Below are positions 9,429 to 17,948 of a stretch of 64,000 nucleotides of DNA, one piece after another. Source of the stretch: Endosaccharibacter trunci (GTDB taxonomy: Bacteria; Pseudomonadota; Alphaproteobacteria; Acetobacterales; Acetobacteraceae); the NCBI GenBank assembly GCA_024515975.1, contig JAMSKV010000005.1:1-64000 (forward strand), written 5' to 3'. Made by a program: the position numbers and the translations under genes. The notes beneath the pieces are model-generated. The model ran no database searches. It was not told the origin of the DNA and saw only the letters and a program-made list of their open reading frames with translations. Numbering within the stretch: position 1 is the stretch's first letter; each line of letters opens with the position of its first letter.

Positions 9429-10928
9429 ATGAGCCTTGGCTGCCGGAGTTTAAGCAAGCCGATGTCGCGATCTGTCTGCCGACCCACGTTCCGATCCGCC
9501 GCCGCGGCGAAACGCGACCGCTCCGGCGTGACGCGCGCAGCCTGCTCAGCCGTTCTGCTCGCCCTCCTGGCCGCCTGCGCGGAAACGCCGTCGCAGCCCT
9601 CCATGATGCCGGTGGCGCAGGAGGCGGCCAAATATCGCGCCCATGCGCGCTCCTATTACGCGCCGCCCGGTCCGCCCGACGATCCCTGGGGCCCCTATAT
9701 CGAGGAGGCTTCGCGCCGGTTCGACGTGCCCGACACCTGGGTGCGCGCGGTGATCGGCCGCGAGTCGGGCGGCCAGCAATTCAGCAAGGATGGCACGCTC
9801 ATCACCTCCGGCGCCGGCGCGATGGGGCTGATGCAGCTGATGGCGCCGACCTACGACGATCTGCGCGCCCAGTACGGTCTCGGCGACGACCCATTCGAGC
9901 CGCACGACAACATCATGGCCGGCACCGCCTATATCCGTCAGATGTACGACATCTACGGCGCGCCCGGCTTCCTGGCCGCCTACAATACCGGCCCCGGCCG
10001 CCTGGACGACTTCCTGACCAAGAACCGGCCGCTGCCGCGCGAGACGCGGCAGTACGTGGCCATCATCGGTCCGCAGATCGCCGGCATCTGGCCCAATAAC
10101 CGCTCGCAGGCCGATCTGATGATCGCCGCCCATACCGGCAGCGACGTGCAATATGCCGCGGCCCAGACGCAGGCGGAAACCAAGTCGGTTCGTCTGGCCT
10201 GGACCCGCAGGCGCGATCTGCAGCAGCCGAACGACCAGCCGATGCAGGTGGCCGAGGCGCCGGCGACGGGCAGCGACGCGGCGCCGTCCTATATCCGGGA
10301 CTGGCGCAGCATGAAGGCGCAGGCCCCGGTCGCGGTGCGTGCGCCGGTGGCGGTGGCCGCCAACAGCCCGTCCTCCGTGAGCGCCGCCTGGGCCAGCCGC
10401 GGCATCGTCTCCAGCCCCGCCGCGCCCGTGGCGAGCGCTCCGGTACGCAACTGGACCTTGGCTCCGACAGACCAGCAGCGCCCCGCCGTCGTCGCCAACG
10501 CTCCGGATACGGTGACAGCGCCTGTTCGTCTCGCATCGGCCGAAACGCCGGCGCAGGACGCCGCGGCCGACGCGCCGGCCCTCGCTCCGGCCGTCCGACG
10601 GCCGCGATTCCAATTGGTTCGTCGCGCCATGGCAGAGCCGGCACCGCTTCTGCGCGATGCAGGGCGCGGTCCGCGCAACTGGTCGGTGCAGGTGGGTGCG
10701 TTCAACACGCAGGCCCAGGCCAGCCAGGCCGCGGGGGCCGCGCGTTCGCGCGCACCGAGCCTTTCCGGTGCGCAGGCGGAGATCGCCGGGGTCAAGCAAG
10801 GCCGGAACGGCCGCGTCTATCGCGCCCGTCTGACTGGCCTGTCGCGGAGCGACGCGATGCGGGCCTGCGAGAAACTGTCGCGTGGCAGCGGCGATTGCAT
10901 GGTGGTCTCGCCCGATGCGCGTTCGTAA
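9429..10928 (+). CDS. Lytic transglycosylase lipoprotein with C-terminal SPOR domain
   Basis: 499 aa. A hydrophobic stretch ending in the lipobox LLAAC (around residue 50) points to an outer-membrane lipoprotein. The SLT (family 1 transglycosylase) domain follows, with catalytic Glu in VIGRESGG, GAMGLMQLM and AYNTGPGR. A long Ala/Pro/Val-rich linker (about residues 260-410) leads to a C-terminal SPOR domain (WSVQVGAFNTQAQA), which binds denuded septal peptidoglycan. Expected role is septal wall cleavage during division. Alternative start ATG 9462 removes 11 residues. The 3' end overlaps the next gene by 14 nt. Confidence 0.92.
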   Translation: MSLGCRSLSKPMSRSVCRPTFRSAAAAKRDRSGVTRAACSAVLLALLAACAETPSQPSMMPVAQEAAKYRAHARSYYAPPGPPDDPWGPYIEEASRRFDVPDTWVRAVIGRESGGQQFSKDGTLITSGAGAMGLMQLMAPTYDDLRAQYGLGDDPFEPHDNIMAGTAYIRQMYDIYGAPGFLAAYNTGPGRLDDFLTKNRPLPRETRQYVAIIGPQIAGIWPNNRSQADLMIAAHTGSDVQYAAAQTQAETKSVRLAWTRRRDLQQPNDQPMQVAEAPATGSDAAPSYIRDWRSMKAQAPVAVRAPVAVAANSPSSVSAAWASRGIVSSPAAPVASAPVRNWTLAPTDQQRPAVVANAPDTVTAPVRLASAETPAQDAAADAPALAPAVRRPRFQLVRRAMAEPAPLLRDAGRGPRNWSVQVGAFNTQAQASQAAGAARSRAPSLSGAQAEIAGVKQGRNGRVYRARLTGLSRSDAMRACEKLSRGSGDCMVVSPDARS

Positions 10929-11457
10929 TTTTCTCGTCGCCACGGCCGGCGCGGCGATGATCGCCACGAGCATCGCGCCTGCCCAGGCCGCCCTGCCAGT
11001 CGGTGCGCAGGCGCCCGATTTCACCATCCAGGCCACTTTGGGCGGCAAACCGTTCCAGGCTTCGCTGGCAGACATGCTGAAGCGCGGTCCGGTGGTGCTC
11101 TACTTCTATCCGAAAGCCTTCACGTCCGGCTGTACCGTGGAGGCCCATGACTTTGCCGAGGCCATGCCGGAGTTCAAGGCGCTGGGCGCGCAGGTTCTCG
11201 GCGTGTCGGAAGACGATATCGCCACGCTCAACAAGTTCTCGGTCAGCGAATGCCAGAGCGCTTTCGCCGTGGGTGCGGACGATCACGGCAAGGTCGCGAA
11301 AAACTACGACGCGACCCTGCCTCTGGTCGGGTTGTCCAACCGCACATCCTACGCCATCGCGCCGAATGGCCGGATCCTGGCGGCCTATTCGGCAATGGAC
11401 CCCGACGGGCATGTCTCGCACATGCTCGACGCGCTGAAGCACGCCAAGACGCGCTAG
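10915..11457 (+). CDS. Exported peroxiredoxin (AhpC/TSA, Bcp-like)
   Basis: 180 aa with an N-terminal signal peptide (MRVRNFLVATAGAAMIATS, cleavage after AQA). The thioredoxin-fold peroxidase domain carries the Bcp/PrxQ motif YFYPKAFTSGCTVEA. Note that the usual catalytic Thr-x-x-Cys appears as TSGCT, so the peroxidatic Cys is inferred to be the Cys of SGCTVE. Periplasmic location is unusual for Bcp-like enzymes, which are generally cytoplasmic. ATG 10915 overlaps the transglycosylase stop by 14 nt, suggesting coupling. It probably detoxifies peroxide in the envelope; the reductant is unknown. Confidence 0.88.
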   Translation: MRVRNFLVATAGAAMIATSIAPAQAALPVGAQAPDFTIQATLGGKPFQASLADMLKRGPVVLYFYPKAFTSGCTVEAHDFAEAMPEFKALGAQVLGVSEDDIATLNKFSVSECQSAFAVGADDHGKVAKNYDATLPLVGLSNRTSYAIAPNGRILAAYSAMDPDGHVSHMLDALKHAKTR

Positions 11458-11481
11458 GTCCGAGAAGCCGAACTTCCGAAG

Positions 11482-11685
11482 TCAGGACGGGCGCGTATCG
11501 CCGTCATCCGCCCCTCCATCCTCAGCGGCCTGGATATCTCGCGCAGACAGGACCCTGGTGCGTCGCGGCACGATCGGCGTCACGGTGATGGGATGGGTCG
11601 CGCGACGCGACGGACGATGATCCGGAGGCGTTCTCTCCGGGGCGGGCGCGATGGCCCTGGGAGAAACATGATCGATGGTCTGCAT
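11482..11685 (-). CDS. Small basic, Pro/Arg-rich hypothetical protein
   Basis: 67 aa; not recognised. Rich in Pro, Arg and Thr with an acidic C-terminus (AAEDGGADDGDTRP); no hydrophobic segment. ATG 11685 is preceded by GGGGAT at 7 nt, a plausible ribosome binding site, and by a perfect 8-3-8 palindrome, so the region upstream looks like a real promoter/operator. It converges on the peroxiredoxin gene with a 24-bp gap. The protein could be intrinsically disordered. Being short and compositionally biased, it may also be spurious. Confidence 0.4.
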   Translation of the reverse strand: MQTIDHVSPRAIAPAPERTPPDHRPSRRATHPITVTPIVPRRTRVLSARDIQAAEDGGADDGDTRPS

Positions 11686-11698
11686 GGCACGATCCCCA

Positions 11699-11717
11699 AT
11701 CTGAGTTTCACTCAGAT
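11699..11717. promoter_or_regulatory. Perfect 8-3-8 palindrome, operator-like
   Basis: ATCTGAGT-TTC-ACTCAGAT, perfect 8-bp arms with a 3-nt spacer, 14 bp upstream of the small ORF's ATG. It is AT-richer than the surroundings and too short-looped for a stable RNA hairpin role alone, so a dimeric regulator site is the likelier reading. No regulator gene is adjacent. Confidence 0.5.
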
Positions 11718-11781
11718 ATATGGGAACCGGCAACACCCGTGGCATCGGGCAGGCCGATCACCAAAGCGGGATCGGCTGGAG

Positions 11782-11806
11782 CCCGGCCGGAAGTCTTCCG
11801 GCCGGG
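11782..11806 (-). terminator. Strong hairpin downstream of entericidin gene
   Basis: CCCGGCCGGAA / TTCCGGCCGGG, an 11-bp perfect stem with a 3-nt loop, 9 bp past the entericidin stop codon. No T-run on either strand. It probably protects or ends the small lipoprotein mRNA. Confidence 0.55.
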
Positions 11807-11815
11807 TTCACACAC

Positions 11816-12004
11816 TCAGTGGGTCGCGAGACCGGTGTTGCTGGTCACTGCGCTCTGGGTCGCCGTGGCGCCACGCGACACGTCGTGACCCAGGGCGGAG
11901 GCGTCCTGGCCCATGCCGCTGACGGTGTTGCAGGCGGACAAGCCAACGGTCGCAGCGGCCAGGAGGCCCACGGTGGCGAGAACGCGGCAAGAAGCGTTGA
12001 ACAT
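11816..12004 (-). CDS. Entericidin A/B-family small lipoprotein
   Basis: 62 aa. Signal sequence with lipobox GLSAC followed by NTVSGMGQDASALG, the entericidin signature. These tiny outer-membrane lipoproteins act as a toxin/antidote pair in enterics and are commonly single-copy stress lipoproteins in Alphaproteobacteria. GGAGG sits 9 nt before ATG 12004. It is divergent from the iron importer, sharing a ~180-bp upstream region. Only one paralogue is present, so a bicistronic antidote/toxin arrangement is not seen here. Confidence 0.88.
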   Translation of the reverse strand: MFNASCRVLATVGLLAAATVGLSACNTVSGMGQDASALGHDVSRGATATQSAVTSNTGLATH

Positions 12005-12183
12005 GAAGAAATGCCTCCGGTTGTGGTTTGTATCGAAACGGTATCGGTAAGGCTCGGTTCCCAGGCGGTGGGGATTGGTGCGCTCTGTTGCGGGAAAGTG
12101 ACGTCTGTTGCCGCGACGCGCGATTTGCGCTCGTCGCGTGTTGCAGTTAGGAACAAGTCGCAACTGAGTTGGGTGATCCACAC

Positions 12184-13200
12184 ATGCGCGTCTCGTTCCG
12201 GTCCAGGCTGTCCGCCTCCGTCCTGGCTGTCTCCGTCGGCCTGGCCGGTGTCTCCGTCGCCGCAAGGGCCGAGACGCTGACCCTCTACAGCGCCCAGCAC
12301 AAGCAGATGGTCGATCAGGTCACCTCCGCCTTCACCAAGGCCACCGGCATTGCCGTGCAGACGCGTTTCGGCGAGGCGCCGGAGATCGCGTCGCAGATCG
12401 TGCAGGAAGGCGCCGCCTCTCCGGCCGATGTCTATTTCACCGAGAACTCGCCCGAGCTCGTGCTGCTCGACGAGAAGGGCCTGCTGGCGCCGGTGGACAA
12501 ATCCACCCTGGCCCAGGTCCCGTCGCGCTTCAACGCCGAGACCGGTGACTGGCTCGGCGTGCTGGCGCGCGAGAACGTGCTCTGCTTCGACCCGCATCTG
12601 ATCAAGGAAAGCCAGCTTCCGGCCTCATTGCTCGATCTGGCCAAGCCGGAATGGAAGGGCAAGGTCGCGATCGCCCCGGCGGACGCCGATTTCCTGCCGC
12701 TGGTGGAGGCGATCGTGAAGCTGAAGGGCCGTCCGGCGGCGCTGGACTGGCTGAAGGCGATGAAGACCAACGCGCAGATCTTCGACGACGACGAAGGCGT
12801 GGTCGCCGCCGTGGATCGCGGCGCGGTCGCCACCGGCATCATCAACAACTACTACTGGGCCCGCCTGCACCAGGAAAAGGGCAAGGCCACGGTCGCGAAA
12901 CTGCACCATTTCAACGGCCATGACGTCGGCGCGCTGATCAACGTGTCCGGCGCGGCCGTGCTGAAATCCTCCAAGCACCAGGAGGCGGCGCAGCGCTTCC
13001 TCGCCTTCATGGTGAGCAAGCCGATGCAGACGGCCCTGGCCAGCGGCGACGTCGATTTCGAGTATCCGCTGGCGGCGGGGGTGAAGGCGAACCCGATCCT
13101 GGAGCCGTTCGGCCAGCTGCAGCCGCCGGAGATCTCCATCAAGGATCTGGGCGACGACCAGGACGCGGCCAAGCTGCTGCGTGAGGCCGGTCTGCTCTGA
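12184..13200 (+). CDS. Fe(3+) ABC transporter periplasmic binding protein
   Basis: 338 aa. Signal peptide (residues 1-29, ending AARA) then ETLTLYSAQHKQMVDQV, the start of the FbpA/FutA/AfuA iron-binding family. The domain spans the mature protein with GIINNYYWARL, the hallmark containing the tandem tyrosines that coordinate ferric iron in this family. It binds Fe(3+) in the periplasm and delivers it to the permease and ATPase encoded next. ATG 12184 is preferred over a start at 12169 because it opens directly on a standard signal peptide. An iron-responsive operator could not be identified with confidence. Confidence 0.92.
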   Translation: MRVSFRSRLSASVLAVSVGLAGVSVAARAETLTLYSAQHKQMVDQVTSAFTKATGIAVQTRFGEAPEIASQIVQEGAASPADVYFTENSPELVLLDEKGLLAPVDKSTLAQVPSRFNAETGDWLGVLARENVLCFDPHLIKESQLPASLLDLAKPEWKGKVAIAPADADFLPLVEAIVKLKGRPAALDWLKAMKTNAQIFDDDEGVVAAVDRGAVATGIINNYYWARLHQEKGKATVAKLHHFNGHDVGALINVSGAAVLKSSKHQEAAQRFLAFMVSKPMQTALASGDVDFEYPLAAGVKANPILEPFGQLQPPEISIKDLGDDQDAAKLLREAGLL

Positions 13201-13208
13201 ACACCCCC

Positions 13209-14801
13209 TTGTTTGCCGCCGAAACGGCGACCGGGCGGATGCGGGCGGTGAAAGCCGCCCGCGTTTCCTTGCGTCCGCCGCCGCTTCTGCTGCTGGGCGC
13301 CGCCGCCGCCGCCGCCCTCGTGCTGCTGCCTTTGCTGCTGACCGTTTGGCAGGCGACCGGCGCGGACGATCCCGTCGGGTTGCTCTGGCGTCCACTGGTG
13401 GGCGAGCTGCTCTGGAACACGGTCGCGCTTTGCGCCGTCACCGTGTCGTGCTGCGCCGTCCTCGGCACGCTCTGCGCCTGGCTGGTGGAGCGCACCGATC
13501 TGCCCGGCCGCAACCTGTTCGCCGTGCTGGCGGCCGTGCCTTTGGCGATCCCGCCCTTCATCACCTCCTATGCCTGGGTCTCGCTCAGCAGCGACCTGCA
13601 GGATTTCGCCGGTGCGGTCCTGGTGGTCGGCACGGCCTATATGCCGCTGATCTATCTGCCGACGGCGGCGGCGCTGCGCGGCATGGACCCCGCGATCGAG
13701 GAAAGCGGACGCGTCCTGGGCCTGAGCCCGCTGCAATGCTTCGTTCGCCTGGTGCTGCCGCAGCTTCGTCCGGCGCTGCTGGGGGGCATGCTGCTGGTGG
13801 CGCTGAACGTGCTGGTGGAGTTCGGCGCTTTCGCCCTGCTGCGCTTCCGCACCTTCACCACCGTTCTCTATGGCCAGTACCGCACCGGGCTGGCCGGCCC
13901 CGATTCCGCCCTGCTGGCCTGTGTCCTGATCGGTTTGTGCCTGCTTTGCGTGGCCGGCGAGCTGCGTGTGCGCCGCGGCTCGGTCTATGCCTCGATGACG
14001 CGCGGCGCCGCGCGTCGTCCGGTTCGGCATCGCCTTGGCTGGATGCGCTGGCCGGCGCTCGCCTTTCTGATCGGGCTGGCGGTGGCGACCCTGGGCGTTC
14101 CGCTCGGCATGATCGGGTTCTGGCTGTTCCAGCACAACAGCGCCGCCACCGCCTCGGTGGGGGTTTCCTGGAGCGAAATCCTGGCAGCGACCAGCGGCTC
14201 GCTCGGCCTGGCGCTGGGCGGGGCCCTCACCACCCTGCTGCTGGCGCTGCCGCTCGGCTTCCTGTCGGTGCGTTTTCCCGGGCGCGCTGCGGCGACGCTG
14301 GAACGCATCGCCTATATGGGGCAGGGCGCACCCGGAATCGTGGTGGCGCTGGCCCTGATCACCCTGGCGCTCAAGCTCCTCACCCCGCTCTACCAGAGCG
14401 CGCCGCTGCTGATCCTGGCTTATGCGATCCTGTTCCTGCCCCTCGCCCTGGTCAGCGTGCGCGCTGCGTTCGAGCAGGCGCAGCGGAAGCTGGAGGATGC
14501 CGGACGTGCGCTGGGCCTCGGTCCGTTCGCCGTGGCCAGGCGCATCGTTCTGCCGCTGGCGGCACCCGGGCTCGGCGCCGCTGCGTCTCTGGTGTTCGCG
14601 GCCGTGGTGACGGAGCTGACCACCACGCTGCTCCTGTCGCCGATCGGCACGCGCACGCTGGCGACGGAGGTCTGGCAGGACACCACGACACTGGCTTTCG
14701 CTGCCGCCGCGCCCTATGCGGCGTGCATGGTCCTGCTCTCGCTCTGCTCTACCTATGTGCTGGCGCGCCGGTTCGGCCGGGTCGCCGGAATCGGGCTCTG
14801 A
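13209..14801 (+). CDS. Fe(3+) ABC transporter permease (duplicated, FbpB-like)
   Basis: About 530 aa from TTG 13209; ATG 13239 is an alternative start. Two BPD inner-membrane transport domains are fused, each with an EAA-type loop (EESGRVLGLSPLQCFVRLVLP and EDAGRALGLGPFAVARRIVLP) that docks the ATPase. About 12 hydrophobic segments are visible. This double permease is typical of the iron family, so one chain forms the whole channel. The start is 8 bp after the binding-protein stop, consistent with one operon. Confidence 0.9.
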   Translation: MFAAETATGRMRAVKAARVSLRPPPLLLLGAAAAAALVLLPLLLTVWQATGADDPVGLLWRPLVGELLWNTVALCAVTVSCCAVLGTLCAWLVERTDLPGRNLFAVLAAVPLAIPPFITSYAWVSLSSDLQDFAGAVLVVGTAYMPLIYLPTAAALRGMDPAIEESGRVLGLSPLQCFVRLVLPQLRPALLGGMLLVALNVLVEFGAFALLRFRTFTTVLYGQYRTGLAGPDSALLACVLIGLCLLCVAGELRVRRGSVYASMTRGAARRPVRHRLGWMRWPALAFLIGLAVATLGVPLGMIGFWLFQHNSAATASVGVSWSEILAATSGSLGLALGGALTTLLLALPLGFLSVRFPGRAAATLERIAYMGQGAPGIVVALALITLALKLLTPLYQSAPLLILAYAILFLPLALVSVRAAFEQAQRKLEDAGRALGLGPFAVARRIVLPLAAPGLGAAASLVFAAVVTELTTTLLLSPIGTRTLATEVWQDTTTLAFAAAAPYAACMVLLSLCSTYVLARRFGRVAGIGL

Positions 14802-14934
14802 GAATGCGGGGCGGAACCACCATCGCGCGGATCGGGACGGGTCCCGGTTTCGGTGGCGCGCCGGCGGCGGGACGGGGTTCTTCGCGCCTGCCCCGTGCGT
14901 GCAGCCGCGTGACGCACGCTCCGGAACGGCTGTG

Positions 14935-16062
14935 ATGAACGCCTTCGACCTGTCCTCGTCCCCGTCTCTCGAGATCGAGGGGGTGCGCCGGGCCTTCGGC
15001 GAGACCGAGGTGCTGCGCGGAGTCGACCTCACGGTGCGGCCGGGCGAATTGCTGGCGATCCTGGGCGCGTCCGGCGGCGGCAAGACCACGCTGCTGCGTC
15101 TGGTCTGCGGTTTCGAGCGGGCCGATTCCGGCCGCATCCTGATCGGCGGCGTTCCGGTGGACGATGCGAGCGGCCGCAGGCGCATCTTCGTGCGCCCGGA
15201 AAAACGCGGCGTCGGCTATGTGGCTCAGGACGGTGCCCTGTTTCCGCATCTCTCCGTATCCGCGAACATCCTGTTCGGCCTCGGCCGGGCCGATCGCAGC
15301 GGCGCCGCCGCCGACAGGCTGGCCGCGCACCTGCTGGAGCTGGTCGGATTGCCGGCCGCCTATGCCGCGCGCTCGCCGCAGACCCTGTCCGGCGGCGAGC
15401 AGCAGCGTGTCGCCCTGGCCCGGGCGCTGGCACCGAAACCGAGGCTGGTGCTGCTGGACGAGCCGTTCTCCGCCCTGGATGCCGGGCTTCGCGCCGGCAC
15501 CCGGCGCGCCGTCGCCGACGCGCTGCATCAGGCCGGCGCCGCCGCGCTTCTGGTCACGCACGATCAGGGCGAGGCGCTGTCGATGGGCGACCGGGTCGGC
15601 GTGCTGCGGGACGGAAGGCTGGTGCAGGTGGCGGCGCCGGCGACGTTGTATCGCCGTCCGGTGGACGCGGCGCTGGCCAGTTTCGTGGGCGAGGCTGTGC
15701 TGTTGGAGGGGTGGGCGCAGGATCGCACCGTACGCTGCCCGCTCGGCGAGGTGATGCTGGCGCCGGATTGCGGCGTGCGGACCGGCGCGGTGCAGCTCAT
15801 GCTGCGGCCAGAGCAGATCGCGCTCGACCCGAACGCGCCCTGCCGCGCCACGGTCGAGACCATCAGCTACTACGGCCATGATGCCGGCGTGGTGTTGCGC
15901 CTGGCCGAAGGGCAGCGTGTGTCCGCCCGTATCGATGGCGGCACCGGCCATGCGCTTCAGCCCGGCACGATGGTGGGCGTCGCCGTGATCGGGGAGGGGG
16001 TGGCGTTCCCGGTTGCGGAACGACACGAAGCCGCTGTTGCCGAGGCCGGGGCCGCCTCCTAA
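14935..16062 (+). CDS. Fe(3+) ABC transporter ATP-binding protein (FbpC-like)
   Basis: 375 aa. Walker A GASGGGKTT, signature LSGGEQQRVALARAL, Walker B LVLLDEPFSALD, then a C-terminal TOBE-like regulatory domain (about residues 265-350, with LMLRPEQIAL), as in FbpC/FutC. It energises uptake through the double permease. The 133-bp gap after the permease is longer than expected for the operon but no terminator is visible. GTG 14932 is an alternative start directly before ATG 14935. Confidence 0.92.
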   Translation: MNAFDLSSSPSLEIEGVRRAFGETEVLRGVDLTVRPGELLAILGASGGGKTTLLRLVCGFERADSGRILIGGVPVDDASGRRRIFVRPEKRGVGYVAQDGALFPHLSVSANILFGLGRADRSGAAADRLAAHLLELVGLPAAYAARSPQTLSGGEQQRVALARALAPKPRLVLLDEPFSALDAGLRAGTRRAVADALHQAGAAALLVTHDQGEALSMGDRVGVLRDGRLVQVAAPATLYRRPVDAALASFVGEAVLLEGWAQDRTVRCPLGEVMLAPDCGVRTGAVQLMLRPEQIALDPNAPCRATVETISYYGHDAGVVLRLAEGQRVSARIDGGTGHALQPGTMVGVAVIGEGVAFPVAERHEAAVAEAGAAS

Positions 16063-16072
16063 ACCGGAGCGC

Positions 16073-16828
16073 ATGCCCCGCCGGTCCGTGCTTCCGCTGT
16101 TGGTTCTGGCTGGTCTGGCAGCCTGCCCGGTCGCCCGCGCGCAGTCATTGGGGGAGGACGCACCGGCGAAGGCACGAACAGGCAAGAGCCCGAGCGCGAT
16201 CACCCTGTCCGTGCCGCAAAGCTACGACTTCTCCCAGAGCGTCAGCGCTTCGCCCGGTGCCGATCAGGCCCGGCGTCTGCGCAATGCGCCATTGCCGGAT
16301 CCGGCAACGGTCAAGAAGCCGTCCGACACCCTGCGCGATCCCAATACCGGCGCCGACACCACGGCCTTCGGCTCGGCCTATTCCTATGCCAATCCGCTCT
16401 ACGGGCCGCAGGGGCCGGGCTCGGTACAGAACGCCGCCTCCAAATCAGCCGGAACGCCAGCGCCGCAGGGGCTGCAATTCACCGTGTTCCAATGGGGCTA
16501 TCCCCGCCCGCCCATGCCCAAGGTGCCAGGCGAGGATCTCACCGCCGCGCCGCCTCCCGTGCCGGTGATCGATTTCGCCGTGCAGGCCGATGACGGCGCA
16601 GCGCTCGACGCCAGAGCCTCCGCCACCATCGGCCGCGCCGTCCAGGCCTATGGCCGCGCCGCTCTCACGCGCATCACCATCGAGCGCCCCGCACATGCGC
16701 CGGATTGCTGCAAACGCTATCCCGATCTGGTGCGGGCGGCCCTCATCGGCAACGGCCTCAGCCCCGATCACCTGTTGTCCGGGCATCAGATCCGTGTGGT
16801 GATGACGACGCTGCCGATGAAGAAATAG
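16073..16828 (+). CDS. Exported hypothetical protein
   Basis: 251 aa; function not recognised. Signal peptide MPRRSVLPLLVLAGLAACPVARAQ, with cleavage after ARA; an LAAC-like motif might instead be a lipobox. The middle (about residues 40-140) is low-complexity and likely disordered. The C-terminal ~90 residues look folded and contain a CC pair in APDCCKRYPDLVRAAL. ATG 16073 has GGAG 4 nt upstream. It follows the iron ATPase by 10 bp, so it may be the last gene of that operon, but nothing in it suggests iron handling. Confidence 0.7.
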   Translation: MPRRSVLPLLVLAGLAACPVARAQSLGEDAPAKARTGKSPSAITLSVPQSYDFSQSVSASPGADQARRLRNAPLPDPATVKKPSDTLRDPNTGADTTAFGSAYSYANPLYGPQGPGSVQNAASKSAGTPAPQGLQFTVFQWGYPRPPMPKVPGEDLTAAPPPVPVIDFAVQADDGAALDARASATIGRAVQAYGRAALTRITIERPAHAPDCCKRYPDLVRAALIGNGLSPDHLLSGHQIRVVMTTLPMKK

Positions 16829-16867
16829 CGCCGGCATCGGGCTGCGGAATTCGAGAAAGGCTCGCCC

Positions 16868-17671
16868 ATGAAAGGAACGATCAGAACCGGGATCGGTGGC
16901 TGGGTGTTCGATCCGTGGCGCGAGACGTTCTATCCGCCGGGAATGAAGCCGAAGGAGCATCTGCGCCACGCCGCTTCGGTCCTGTCGGCGATCGAGATCA
17001 ACGCCACCTTCTATCGCACCCAGACCGCCGATATTTTCCGGGGCTGGGCGGCGGAGGTGCCGGACGGGTTTCGCTTCGCCGTGAAAGCCGCCCGAGGCGC
17101 CGCGCAGCGCAAGGATGCCGCGGAGGCGAAACCGGCGATCGAACGGTTCCTCCAATCCGGCCTGTCCGAACTCGGCGACAGGCTCGGCCCGATCCTGTGG
17201 CAGCTTCCGGCGGGGCGGACATTCGATGCGGATCAGCTCTCGGCCTTTCTCGACCTGCTTCCGGAGCGGCTCGACGGCACGAAGCTTCGTCACGCGCTGG
17301 AAGCCCAGCATCCGAGCTTCCTCGATCCCGCCGCCCTGGCGCTGCTCGGCGCGCGCAATGTGGCGCTGGTCGGGCTGGACAAGCAGGGCGTCGAAACGCG
17401 CACGCCGATCACCGCCGATTTCGTTTATCTGCGGCTTCAGGGGACGCAATCCGGGGAAAGGTTCGGTTATCCCGCAAAGGCGTTGGCGCTCTGGGTGGAG
17501 CGTCTCGACGCCTTGTCGCGCGGCATCGTGCCGGACGCCATCGCCGTTCCGGATGCGCCGCCGGTGCGACCGGGTGCGCGGGAGGTGTTCGCCTTCGTGA
17601 TCGCAGGCGCCAAGGAAACCGCACCCGCCGCTGCGATGGAACTGGCCCGGATCGCCGCAGCGACCCGATGA
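16868..17671 (+). CDS. DUF72 domain-containing protein
   Basis: 267 aa, covering the DUF72 TIM-barrel-like family (GIGGWVFDPWRETFYP near the N-terminus; INATFYRTQTADIFRGWAAE; RFAVKAARGAAQRKD). The biochemical function of DUF72 (YecE-like) is unknown; structural similarity to endonuclease IV-type barrels has been noted. Start ATG 16868 follows GAGAAAGG. Stands apart from the glycerol genes by a ~280-bp regulatory region. Confidence 0.85.
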   Translation: MKGTIRTGIGGWVFDPWRETFYPPGMKPKEHLRHAASVLSAIEINATFYRTQTADIFRGWAAEVPDGFRFAVKAARGAAQRKDAAEAKPAIERFLQSGLSELGDRLGPILWQLPAGRTFDADQLSAFLDLLPERLDGTKLRHALEAQHPSFLDPAALALLGARNVALVGLDKQGVETRTPITADFVYLRLQGTQSGERFGYPAKALALWVERLDALSRGIVPDAIAVPDAPPVRPGAREVFAFVIAGAKETAPAAAMELARIAAATR

Positions 17672-17718
17672 TGCGCTCGTTTCGGGAGAGATCGATGAGC
17701 GATTTGATTACTTGATCG

Positions 17719-17760
17719 TTCGCTTTTTTCGTGATCTGGTGAAAACCGAAAGAGCGCGAA
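17719..17760. promoter_or_regulatory. TTCG/CGAA cluster upstream of glpF
   Basis: An imperfect inverted pair, TTCGCTTTTTTCG and CGAAAGAGCGCGAA, spaced by 15 nt, lies ~190 bp before glpF. TTCG/CGAA half-sites resemble those in GlpR-type operators, and a clearer version lies before glpD. Assignment is tentative. Confidence 0.3.
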
Positions 17761-17784
17761 TGGCGCCGTTGGTTGGGTGGGAAT

Positions 17785-17806
17785 GAGTCTCGAGCGAGTC
17801 TCGAGC
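17785..17806 (+). repeat. 11-bp tandem direct repeat upstream of glpF
   Basis: GAGTCTCGAGC occurs twice, head to tail. Each unit contains the palindrome CTCGAG. It lies in the 5' region of glpF, where it could be a protein-binding site or a chance duplication. Confidence 0.45.
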
Positions 17807-17948
17807 GATTTCACGGGGTGGAAAGGTGTCGTGGCCGCATATCGGCGACGCGGGCATCCTCTGCCGCCGTGCCTCATCCGGTTCGACCCGTCTGCGCTTG
17901 AGAACGCAAGCACCCCGCGAACAAGGCGGGGGCGTCGGGAGATCGTCG

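Noticed and set aside
12852-15185. 777-codon open frame antisense to the iron permease and ATPase genes
   Set aside because: Arises from high-GC third-position bias opposite genuine genes; the sense frames carry clear transporter motifs and the antisense translation is Arg/Gln-rich low complexity.
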